Translations under genes and position numbers: made by a program
Assembly (NCBI GenBank): GCA_964609155.1
Contig: CAZSRF010000013.1
Location: 1 to 48,317 of the forward strand
DNA length: 48,317 nucleotides
Direction: 5' to 3'
From: JAGOUU01 sp964609155
Lineage (GTDB): Bacteria; Pseudomonadota; Gammaproteobacteria; JAGOUU01
Shown here: positions 35,749 to 43,264 of the stretch, one piece after another
How the letters are laid out: every line of letters begins with the position of its first letter
Position numbering within the stretch: the stretch's first letter is position 1
Notes under the pieces: model-generated
What the model saw: the letters and a program-made list of their open reading frames with translations, nothing else
What the model was told of the DNA's origin: nothing
The model's database searches: none

Positions 35749-36627
35749 ATGATAGATGATAATATTGAAAGTAACCTAGAAGCTAAAGTAGAAATTAAAA
35801 AAGAAAAGAAACCTGCCAAAATCATTGTGGTAACTTCAGGTAAAGGAGGCGTGGGTAAAACTACTTCTAGTGCAGCAATATCGGCTGGCTTGGCTTTACG
35901 AGGCTACAAGGTTGTTGTGGTGGATTTTGATATTGGCTTACGTAATCTAGATTTAATTATGGGTTGCGAGAGACGCGTAGTTTATGACTTTGTTAATGTT
36001 ATTAATGGTGATGCCAACTTAAATCAGGCTCTTATTAAAGATAAGCGTTTAGAAAACCTCTATATATTACCTGCTTCACAGACGCGTGATAAAGATGCCC
36101 TAACACATGAAGGTGTTGAAAAGGTCATAGAAGACTTAAAGGCTGAGTTTGATTATATTATTTGTGATTCACCAGCAGGTATTGAACGAGGCGCTTTAAT
36201 GGCTTTGTATTATGCTGATCATGCTGTGGTAGTTACTAACCCAGAAGTATCATCAGTAAGAGACTCTGATCGTATTCTAGGGATCATTGCCAGTAAATCA
36301 AAACGAGCATTAGACAATTTACCACCTGTAACAGAACATTTATTAATCACTCGTTATTCACCTGAGCGTGTCACGCGTGGTGAAATGTTGAGTGTAGAAG
36401 ATATCAAAGACATTTTATCTGTACCACTTTTAGGTGTTATCCCAGAATGTAAAGCTGTTCTTAAAGCATCTAACTCAGGTATTCCTGTTACCTTAGATAG
36501 CAGTAATGATGCCGGTCAAGCTTACGTTGATGCTGTGGGTCGTTTCCTTGGAGACAATATCCCTCATCGCTTTATAAACTTGACTAAAAAAAGCATATTA
36601 GAAAGACTATTTGGAACCCAAGAATGA
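35749..36627 (+). CDS. minD: Septum site-determining ATPase MinD with N-terminal extension
   Basis: A 292-residue deviant Walker-A ATPase that cycles on the membrane with MinE and recruits MinC. Seen: KIIVVTSGKGGVGKTTSSAA, VVVVDFDIGLRNLDLIMG, CDSPAGIERGA, and the C-terminal amphipathic membrane-targeting helix KKSILERLFG. Ordinary MinD begins only a few residues before KIIVV; here about 22 acidic and Lys-rich residues precede it and no internal ATG offers a shorter start. Its stop overlaps the minE start (ATGA). Confidence 0.95.
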   Translation: MIDDNIESNLEAKVEIKKEKKPAKIIVVTSGKGGVGKTTSSAAISAGLALRGYKVVVVDFDIGLRNLDLIMGCERRVVYDFVNVINGDANLNQALIKDKRLENLYILPASQTRDKDALTHEGVEKVIEDLKAEFDYIICDSPAGIERGALMALYYADHAVVVTNPEVSSVRDSDRILGIIASKSKRALDNLPPVTEHLLITRYSPERVTRGEMLSVEDIKDILSVPLLGVIPECKAVLKASNSGIPVTLDSSNDAGQAYVDAVGRFLGDNIPHRFINLTKKSILERLFGTQE

Positions 36628-36890
36628 GCATATTTGATTATTTTCGTAATAATAAAAAAACTTCAGCAAGCGTAGCTAAAGAAAGGCTACAAATCATAGT
36701 TGCCCATCAACGGGGTAAAAACGATGATTTCTTACCTCTTTTACAAAAAGAATTAATTCAAGTAATTTCTAAATACGTAAGAATAGATCAAGACCAAGTT
36801 AAAGTTGAGCTGGATAAAAAGGGTGATACATCTGTTCTAGAGCTTAATATCGTTTTGCCTAGCCGTGCTTTAGAAAAAGAAATGGCCTGA
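36624..36890 (+). CDS. minE: Cell division topological specificity factor MinE
   Basis: An 88-residue protein that stimulates MinD ATPase and drives pole-to-pole oscillation. Seen: the N-terminal membrane/MinD-contact helix region SIFDYFRNNKKTSASVAKER, LQIIVAHQRG, and the dimerisation part ELIQVISKYVRIDQDQVKVEL. It overlaps minD by four bases (ATGA), implying coupled translation. Confidence 0.95.
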   Translation: MSIFDYFRNNKKTSASVAKERLQIIVAHQRGKNDDFLPLLQKELIQVISKYVRIDQDQVKVELDKKGDTSVLELNIVLPSRALEKEMA

Positions 36891-36942
36891 ATTAACTCAT
36901 AGAATAAACTTTATGCGCTTATTAAAAAAACAAAAAACTATC

Positions 36943-36966
36943 CTTTACTATCATCTTTACTATCAT
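36943..36966 (+). repeat. Two tandem copies of a 12-base unit
   Basis: CTTTACTATCAT occurs twice, head to tail and exact, between minE and the exported-protein gene, preceded by a partial ACTATC. Confidence 0.7.
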
Positions 36967-37060
36967 TCCTATAATCAAAGTTGCAATTCTATGGTTAACT
37001 ACTAAACTTAAAAGCACTGAGATTATTTCAAGCTAAGTACTTTTATGTATTAGGATCAAT

Positions 37061-37771
37061 ATGCTAACTAAAAATCTTAAAGCTACTTTGAAATTCTGTA
37101 GCCAGCTTGCCCTGATATTTTTATCTATATTAGATCTTATCTACGCTCAAACAACCGCTGTAATTCCAACGACAAACACGAGTGCTGCAGCTACAGCTGC
37201 CCCTAACGCACCAAGCCCCGCTGCTGCTACAACCACCACGCCTGCTACAAGTACAACTACTTCTAGCACACCAACCATTGCTGTAACTAATTGTGGTAAT
37301 GGAGAATTAGACAACGATGAACAATGTGATTTTGGTGCTGATAATGGCAAAAATTTAGGTTGTGATAGCAAGTGTAAAATTCAAAGCAACTGGAAATGCT
37401 ATACAAATACTGACCCAAAATATGCTGAGCTTGTAACATCTAGTTATCAAGATAGTCTAAAAGGACTTTACTCGATACTTGCTAATGATACCCCTATTTC
37501 TGCATCTATTACTCCCAGCAATAGCCACATATCATCTCTTATCGCACAAGCAAAGTGTTCGCCTGCTGTCACTGCTGGCTGGGAAAGGCAATGTGCCCAG
37601 TACAATCAAGATGTTAGAAGATTTAAAGAACTGAACGTTAATAATTCTGTACAAACAGCTTATGGTTCAACTGCCCCAGTTCCTGCATGTGACAGTAATA
37701 CCTCTTTGTTTGACCCTACAGATAGCAGCTCTTATACAGTTAAGTGTGTGCCAAGTATCGGTGTTTTTTAG
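37061..37771 (+). CDS. Exported Thr/Ala-rich protein with DUF4215-like Cys-rich repeat
   Basis: A 236-residue protein with a signal peptide (about residues 1-29, likely cut after YA), a Thr/Ala/Pro-rich linker (30-76) and one cysteine-rich repeat: CGNGELDNDEQCDFG, then GCDSKC and WKC (Cys 78, 89, 101, 105, 113). This follows the pattern of the DUF4215/Myxococcus Cys-rich repeat (CGNGxLDxxEQCDxG). Four further Cys lie near 166, 178, 210 and 229, probably forming disulfides. It is exported to the periplasm, surface or medium; such repeats are common in large surface proteins and toxins of other groups but are rarely isolated. Stand-alone gene after minE. Role unknown. Confidence 0.75.
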   Translation: MLTKNLKATLKFCSQLALIFLSILDLIYAQTTAVIPTTNTSAAATAAPNAPSPAAATTTTPATSTTTSSTPTIAVTNCGNGELDNDEQCDFGADNGKNLGCDSKCKIQSNWKCYTNTDPKYAELVTSSYQDSLKGLYSILANDTPISASITPSNSHISSLIAQAKCSPAVTAGWERQCAQYNQDVRRFKELNVNNSVQTAYGSTAPVPACDSNTSLFDPTDSSSYTVKCVPSIGVF

Positions 37772-37947
37772 TCATCCCTTTTTAAAATTAATATTTAATA
37801 CCTCTGGTTCCTCAGATTAATATCAATAAACAATAACCTATTGATTCTCGTCCGTATTCAGTTTTCCCAATAATTTGTACTGGTATAGCTATTAAATAGT
37901 TATAAAACTTTATTTATCATAGGATTATTGCTATAATTCGAACTTAG

Positions 37948-37979
37948 TTAATCATACGTTAATCTATAAATAGCATAAT
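37948..37979 (+). promoter_or_regulatory. TTAA-N7-TTAA direct repeat upstream of a -10, before the large hydrolase gene
   Basis: TTAA at 37948-37951 and 37959-37962 (each followed by T) are 11 bases apart, with CATAAT at 37974-37979 after 11 bases. The gene starts about 40 bases on. No good -35 is seen. This is the same layout as upstream of the PARG gene at 15749. Regulator inferred (PmrA/OmpR type). Confidence 0.4.
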
Positions 37980-38020
37980 ACTCTAAAGTAGAATTCATTT
38001 ATAACTTAGGTACATAAAAT

Positions 38021-41000
38021 ATGGCAACTCCTCCTAGAGAAATTAAAGCTTACTCATTAACTCTGTTAGGGACAGATACTGATCACTCAAAGCATATTAG
38101 CAATGGATATGCTCGAGCTGAAACTTTAACTGCCATGTTTCATAGCATAGAAGGTGAAAGAGGCTTTGATATCCTTAGGGGGTCTCATGAAGCTACTGGA
38201 GTTCTAGGTAGGATTCCTGGCTCTCCAGTCTGTAAAACCTCAGCTCGTGATGTTGCTGGTTTTAGACACCATGCGCCAGCAGCAGATTCACCAGCAGTAA
38301 GAGCAGAACGTTTAAAAACTGTTACTAAAGATATCATAGACGGCCCGGATACGTTAGGATATTTACCTCCAGAAAAAATTGCTGAGGCCACGCTTAGAAT
38401 CCTGTATCAAATTGCCATGGGTGAAAAAGATGTTATCAATATAACCGCTCATAGCCGTGGAGCTGTCGAAGCTATCTTAGTTGCGCACGAATTAGAGCGA
38501 ATTAAATCAGCTTTAAATGACAATCTAACTCCAACTCCAGAACAGCTAAAAACAATTATTTGTTCTTCTCCTGATGAAAAGACTAAAAAAGCATTAGAAA
38601 GCTTATTGCCGAAACTTGAAGAACATTTTGGTGATCTTCATCCTAAAGCCTCTGCATTAACTGCAAAAATACAAACAACTAAACTTAATATCTTTGCTGT
38701 AGATCCCGTTCCAGGTGGGGATTACCAAGGATTAGGATTAGGCTGGAAAGACCAGAGGTTTTATAAACCGCTCCCATCTATTGTAACCAGCTACCACTCA
38801 AAAATATATACTGGTGAAAATACACGTGGTTTTAAACCTATTATCCCTCCGGCTGGAGAGCACTTAAAAGGAAAAAAAGATAGCTACTCTATTGAATGCC
38901 TACCTGGGCATCATGGCACTGGCTCAGGAAATTTATTTCACCAAGATGGGACAGAAATAAAAGCTGATGGCGATGCGGTGGCTGATACATCACACGTACA
39001 AGACTTATTAGTTTTACAGCTTATAGATTTTTGGAGTAAGAATGGCAATCCAATCAATCCCGAAAACATTAGCGAAAGAGACAGTAAAGACTACGACGAA
39101 TACTTTACTGATTTGAAGAAAAAATCAATTCTTGCGTTAAGATCATTACGAGTAGTAGCAAGGGAGTTTCACGATGCCAGCCATAGAGCAACGAAATTAC
39201 TTGAGATATATGATGATATTACAAAACACAAAGGTACCTACGATAAAATGTTTAGCGGATCTTATGCCCATTTAGGTCGTGAGCAAGGCTGGTGGCGTTG
39301 GTCTCCAATTGGCAGAGCCCATGACGCCCGCACTGTCCATGACGGTTCATCTGGTGACTCATTTTTGCCAGAAGTTTGGACAAGTATAGATGGTAAATGG
39401 TATGTTAACGCTGAACATATCAAACTCACACTTTTATGTAAACTTAAAAGAATACTGACCCCAAGCGGATCTAGCAGTGATGACGAAGGCCTTGGTGTAC
39501 TTCCACATGACAAAATATCTGTAGATGCACTATGTAAAAATGTTATGCAATTGGTTACTTCAGTTACTGATCCCAGTGCTGAGGTATCTCTAGTAGCCAC
39601 ACAAGGCCATACGGTAATAAATCTTTTTAAAATGTATGCAGACTACGCTATATGCGTCCTAGGCAACTCATCAACCACGCCAGAAGATAAAACAAAAATT
39701 GTTGAAGCCATAACTAATTTAGCTCGACATTTAAAAAGTTCTACAGCTGGTGTTGTGTCAATCCCAACTAACCCTGATGGATTAACTGCGAGTAACGCAG
39801 GTTTTACGCAAATTCATCCCCCTGCAACTACATTAACATTGGACTTTTTAGATACGCTTCAGACAAAAACTGCCTCAGCTTTTGAAAACTCATTAACTTC
39901 ATACAAGCAAAGATTAGAATTCCTGAAGGCGGCGTTATTAGAGTTTAGCGACTCACCTAACGTTCAGTTAGAAGCAGTTCTAAAACTTATGGCATTACAA
40001 CAAGAAATATTAGCAACTAAACAGCGATATGAGACAATTAAACAAATTGACTCTCACGGTGCTGACCATGAGATACTATTTTTTACAAAAGAACAATCAG
40101 CTGAATTGACAACTAAGATAGAGACCCTCAAAAAGCAGATAGAAGATGCCATAACAGATTGCCAGCCTACTCTAGATGCTACTGAAAAAGCGCAAATTAC
40201 AGAAATAGCCGCTGCTCAAGCACAAGCTGCTGATGCCGAAGCTGCAAGTGCTGCTGCTGGACAAAGAGCTGATGCTGCAGAGCAAAGAGCCGCTGCCGAA
40301 GCTGCAAGTGCTGCTGCTGGACAAAGAGCTGATGCTGCAGAGCAAAGAGCCGCTGCCGCTCAAGCACAAACTGCTGATGCCGAAGCTGCAAGTGCTGCTG
40401 CTGGACAACGAGCTGATGCTGCAGAGCAAAGAGCCGATGCTGCAGAGCAAAGAGCCGCTGCTGCCCAAGNNNNNNNNNNNNNNNNNNNNNNNNNNNNNNN
40501 NNNNNNNNNNNNNNNNNNNNNNNNNNNNNNNNNNNNNNNNNNNNNNNNNNNNNNNNNNNNNNNNNNNNNCTGATGCTGCTGAAGCTGCAAGTACTGCTGC
40601 CCAAGCACAAGCTACTGCTGCTGGGCAAAGAGCTGATGCTAACCAGGCTGCTTTAAATCTCTTGTTACAAGAGAATGCTCAGTTAAAACGAGCTAAAATT
40701 ATTAACACTAGAGCCATTATGATTGGCTGCACTGTAGGATTACTAGTTACAGCTGCTGTGGGTGGGGTTATCTTAACTGTAATGTTTGCCCCTGCAGTGC
40801 TTCCTGTAATTATTGCCTCAACTGTTGCTGGCTTTATCGGCTTGAGCTTAACTGGCATTACTGTAGGCGTCGCTGTTAAAAGCGTTTTGCTGACCCTAGG
40901 CTTAGGCGCTTTAGCAGGGCTAGTAACGAAAAGTGTGAGTGAACCAATTATCGGTCTAGCTACCTCTGCATCCAACGTAGAAGCTCCAGAAGCTCCAGAA

Positions 41001-41030
41001 GCTCCAGCAGTACCCACTGCTGCCGTTTGA
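38021..41030 (+). CDS. Large alpha/beta-hydrolase, Ala-rich coiled-coil, membrane protein (split by assembly gap)
   Basis: About 970 residues or more. The first 310 residues look like an alpha/beta-hydrolase of DUF2235/T6SS-phospholipase style: nucleophile Ser145 in ITAHSRGAVEA, Asp228 in FAVDPVPGG, and His297-298 in LPGHHGTGSGN. A helical region follows, then Ala/Gln-rich repeats (unit AEAASAAAGQRADAAEQRAA), probably coiled coil. After the 100-N gap come more repeat, a helix (NLLLQENAQLKRAK), then three hydrophobic segments (about 40709-40930) and an EAPEAPEAPA tail. As written the frame changes across the gap, but the flanking repeat reads on if the true gap length is a multiple of three, so this is one gene, not a broken one. 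Candidate membrane-associated effector lipase/esterase; function inferred. Confidence 0.7.
40206..40469 (+). repeat. In-gene 60-base repeats encoding Ala-rich 20-mers
   Basis: The unit starting GCCGAAGCTGCAAGTGC recurs at 40235 and 40295 (60 apart) and at 40379 (84 apart, with an extra 24 bases encoding AQAQTAD-type sequence). Copies are nearly identical in DNA, so this is a recent, length-variable array. It runs into the assembly gap. Confidence 0.9.
40470..40569. other. Assembly gap of 100 N within the repeat array
   Basis: Exactly 100 undetermined bases, the usual placeholder for a gap of unknown size. Reading frame on both sides requires the real length to be divisible by three, which 100 is not. 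Confidence 0.99.
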
Positions 41031-41059
41031 TTTCGAGTCTATTAATGATACTTGTATTA

Positions 41060-41107
41060 ATACTTGCTGTATTTAAAAATTTGGTATAAATTCTATACAG
41101 CAAGTAT
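41060..41107. terminator. Perfect 13-bp inverted repeat between the hydrolase gene and the DUF47 gene
   Basis: ATACTTGCTGTAT (41060-41072) pairs with ATACAGCAAGTAT (41095-41107); the 22-base spacer contains a second small stem (AATTT/AAATT). No T-run follows. It could end the upstream transcript or act as an operator or leader element for the phosphate transport pair that begins 27 bases later. Confidence 0.5.
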
Positions 41108-41134
41108 ATTACTGCAATAGTACTTTATTAAATT

Positions 41135-41815
41135 ATGCCAGCAATGAGTCCGTTATTTAGCTTATTTGGGCGCTCGCCTATCAAACCAATTCAGCAACAC
41201 ATGAATGTTGTGCTTGATTGCACAAATAACTTATTGCCTTTTTTAAATGCAGCTTACAACCAAGACTGGTCCAGCGCTAAAACTTTCCATGCTTCTTTAC
41301 GAGACTTAGAGCACCAAGCAGATAATCTCAAAAAAGAAATTAGACAAAAGCTCCCAAATGGGTTATTTTTGCCAGTTCCTCGTAGTGATTTATTAAATAT
41401 GTTACGTACACAAGATAAAATTGCTAACAAAGCTAAAGACATAGCTGGTATAATATTGGGTAGAACTATTAACTTCCCGCAAGCGATAGAAGAAAGTTAT
41501 AAAAATTTGTTGTTGAAATCGTTGGATGCAGTAAAACAAGCCCGTATTGCCATAGATGAGTTAGATGAATTATTAGAAACTGGTTTTCGTGGTAAAGAAG
41601 TAACAATAGTCGAAGATATGATACATAAACTCGATGACATTGAACATGAAACAGATGACATTCAAATTAAATTACGCCAAGACTTATATAAAATAGAAAA
41701 AGATCTTGCCCCTATCGATGTTATGTTTTTATATCAAGTAATACAATGGACCGGCGAGCTTGCTGATCAAGCACAAAGAGTCGGTAGCCAATTGCAATTA
41801 TTAATAGCAAATTAA
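41135..41815 (+). CDS. DUF47 / PhoU-like protein (TIGR00153 type)
   Basis: A 226-residue all-helical protein of the DUF47 family, related to PhoU. Seen: an N-terminal PLFSLFGRSPIKPIQQHM, LRDLEHQADNLKKEIRQKLP with the metal-site-like acidic pattern, LPVPRSDLLNMLRTQDKIAN, and a second LDDIEHETDDIQIKLR, giving the duplicated E-H-x2-D signature of PhoU-like bundles. It is 12 bases upstream of a Pit transporter, the usual arrangement, and probably controls or couples phosphate uptake. A second ATG at 41144 is possible. Confidence 0.9.
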   Translation: MPAMSPLFSLFGRSPIKPIQQHMNVVLDCTNNLLPFLNAAYNQDWSSAKTFHASLRDLEHQADNLKKEIRQKLPNGLFLPVPRSDLLNMLRTQDKIANKAKDIAGIILGRTINFPQAIEESYKNLLLKSLDAVKQARIAIDELDELLETGFRGKEVTIVEDMIHKLDDIEHETDDIQIKLRQDLYKIEKDLAPIDVMFLYQVIQWTGELADQAQRVGSQLQLLIAN

Positions 41816-41827
41816 GTTGTACAATCT

Positions 41828-43081
41828 ATGGATCACCAAACAATTATACTTATCCTTGCGGTAATCTTTGGTTTTTTAATGGCCTGTGGGATTGGCGCGA
41901 ATGACGTAGCTAATGCAATGGGAACTTCAGTAGGTTCAAAAGTATTCACTCTCTCCCAAGCAATTTTCGTGGCGAGTATCTTTGAGTTTCTCGGTGCCTT
42001 TCTTGCTGGCGGCGAAGTCACAGGCACTATTAGTAAGGGTATCACCGATCCGCATTTTTTTTATGCTCAACCTGATCTCTTTATCTATGGCATGCTAGCT
42101 GCCTTACTTGCTTGTGCTGTTTGGCTAATTATTGCTAGTTACTACGGATGGCCAGTTTCTACTACTCATTCTATTGTAGGAGCGATTATCGGCTTTGCTG
42201 TGATTACAATTGGCCCACAGTCAGTCCATTGGTCAAAAATTTCTTTGATCGTTTCAAGCTGGCTTATATCTCCTCTCCTGGGTGGACTAATGGCCTTTAT
42301 AGTCTTTACCAGTATCCAGAATTTAATTTTAAGAACTGACGAACCATTTTTAAATGCCAAAAAATATGTCCCCGTCTATGTCTTTTTTATGGGTTGTGGT
42401 ATCTGTTTTATCACGTTAGTTCAAGGGTTAAAGCATATTGGGATTACTCTCAATTATTTCCAAAGCTATGGACTTGCTTTAAGTTTTGGTGGGATTTTAT
42501 TTCTAATTAGTAAAGTAGCCCTAAATAAAATCCAATTAGACAAAAAAGCTGACGAGGATTTTCATTTTACCAACGTGGAAAAAATTTTCGGTGTAATGAT
42601 GATTTTTACAGCCTGTTCTATGGCCTTTGCGCATGGTTCAAATGATGTTGCAAATGCAGTCGGCCCCTTAGCTGCTATCGCCCAAGTTTTAAAGGATCCT
42701 CATGCACTTAGTAGTGAAACAATTGTTCCATCATGGGTGTTGTTTCTAGGTGGTCTTGGTATAGTTGTAGGATTAGCAACCTATGGATACCGCGTTATTG
42801 AGACTGTCGGTAAAAACATTACGGAACTTACCCCTAGCCGTGGATTTTCAGCAGAAATATCAACAGCGCTCACAGTAGTCTGCGCTTCAGGAATAGGCGT
42901 CCCCATCTCTACTACGCATACCTTAGTAGGAGCTATTTTAGGGGTGGGATTCGCCAGAGGTATTGGAGCTTTAGACCTAGAAGTTCTTCAAAAAATTATT
43001 TTATCGTGGCTAGTCACGGTGCCTGCAGGGGTGGTACTAACTATGATTCTGTTTTATGTTATTAAAACAATTTTTGCATAA
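41828..43081 (+). CDS. Low-affinity inorganic phosphate transporter, Pit family
   Basis: A 417-residue inner-membrane H+/metal-phosphate symporter. Seen: the duplicated Pit signature, GIGANDVANAMGTSVGSK near residue 21 and AHGSNDVANAVGPLAA in the second half, the paired WPVSTTHSIVGAIIG and GVPISTTHTLVGAILG, and about ten membrane helices. Complete length. It forms an operon with the DUF47 gene. No high-affinity Pst system is in the window. Confidence 0.94.
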   Translation: MDHQTIILILAVIFGFLMACGIGANDVANAMGTSVGSKVFTLSQAIFVASIFEFLGAFLAGGEVTGTISKGITDPHFFYAQPDLFIYGMLAALLACAVWLIIASYYGWPVSTTHSIVGAIIGFAVITIGPQSVHWSKISLIVSSWLISPLLGGLMAFIVFTSIQNLILRTDEPFLNAKKYVPVYVFFMGCGICFITLVQGLKHIGITLNYFQSYGLALSFGGILFLISKVALNKIQLDKKADEDFHFTNVEKIFGVMMIFTACSMAFAHGSNDVANAVGPLAAIAQVLKDPHALSSETIVPSWVLFLGGLGIVVGLATYGYRVIETVGKNITELTPSRGFSAEISTALTVVCASGIGVPISTTHTLVGAILGVGFARGIGALDLEVLQKIILSWLVTVPAGVVLTMILFYVIKTIFA

Positions 43082-43179
43082 GTTAAATCGAATCCTTCTA
43101 CTACTAACATAGTTATCGGAATTTGGACACAATTAAGCCCTTCCATCCTTTATAACTTATTGATTTGTATTCGCATACT

Positions 43180-43229
43180 CAGATTTTGCCTAAAATTGAT
43201 TACTAATAATCATATTTTGGCAAAATCTG
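43180..43229. repeat. Long imperfect hairpin upstream of the AAA/DUF4143 gene
   Basis: CAGATTTTGCC (43180-43190) pairs with GGCAAAATCTG (43219-43229). Inside, AAAAT/ATTTT and TGATT/AATCA extend the stem with single-base bulges to a six-base loop. It lies about 100 bases after the Pit gene. It might be a terminator, an operator or the relic of a small mobile repeat. Confidence 0.6.
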
Positions 43230-43232
43230 TGT

Positions 43233-43252
43233 ACTTTCAGTCAACTTTCAGT
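43233..43252 (+). repeat. Direct repeat ACTTTCAGT, two copies 11 bases apart
   Basis: ACTTTCAGT at 43233-43241 and 43244-43252, one helical turn apart and ending 12 bases before the AAA/DUF4143 start codon. Possibly an operator; no regulator identified. Confidence 0.4.
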
Positions 43253-43264
43253 AATAATTAATAG

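Noticed and set aside
35749..36627. MinD extension as a start-site error
   Set aside because: No ATG, GTG or TTG lies near the usual MinD beginning, so the longer product is the simplest reading.
40206..40469. CRISPR-like array
   Set aside because: Units are contiguous coding repeats in frame with the gene, without unique spacers.
40172..40628. Minus-strand Ser/Leu-rich open frames over the repeat array
   Set aside because: Repetitive GC-biased coding sequence opens frames on the opposite strand; there is no start signal and no family.
40233..41030. Separate protein in the other frame across the N gap
   Set aside because: Before the gap this frame is an out-of-frame reading of the Ala-rich repeat (Leu-rich LLLDKELMLQSKE); only the part after the gap is real, as the end of the 38021 gene.
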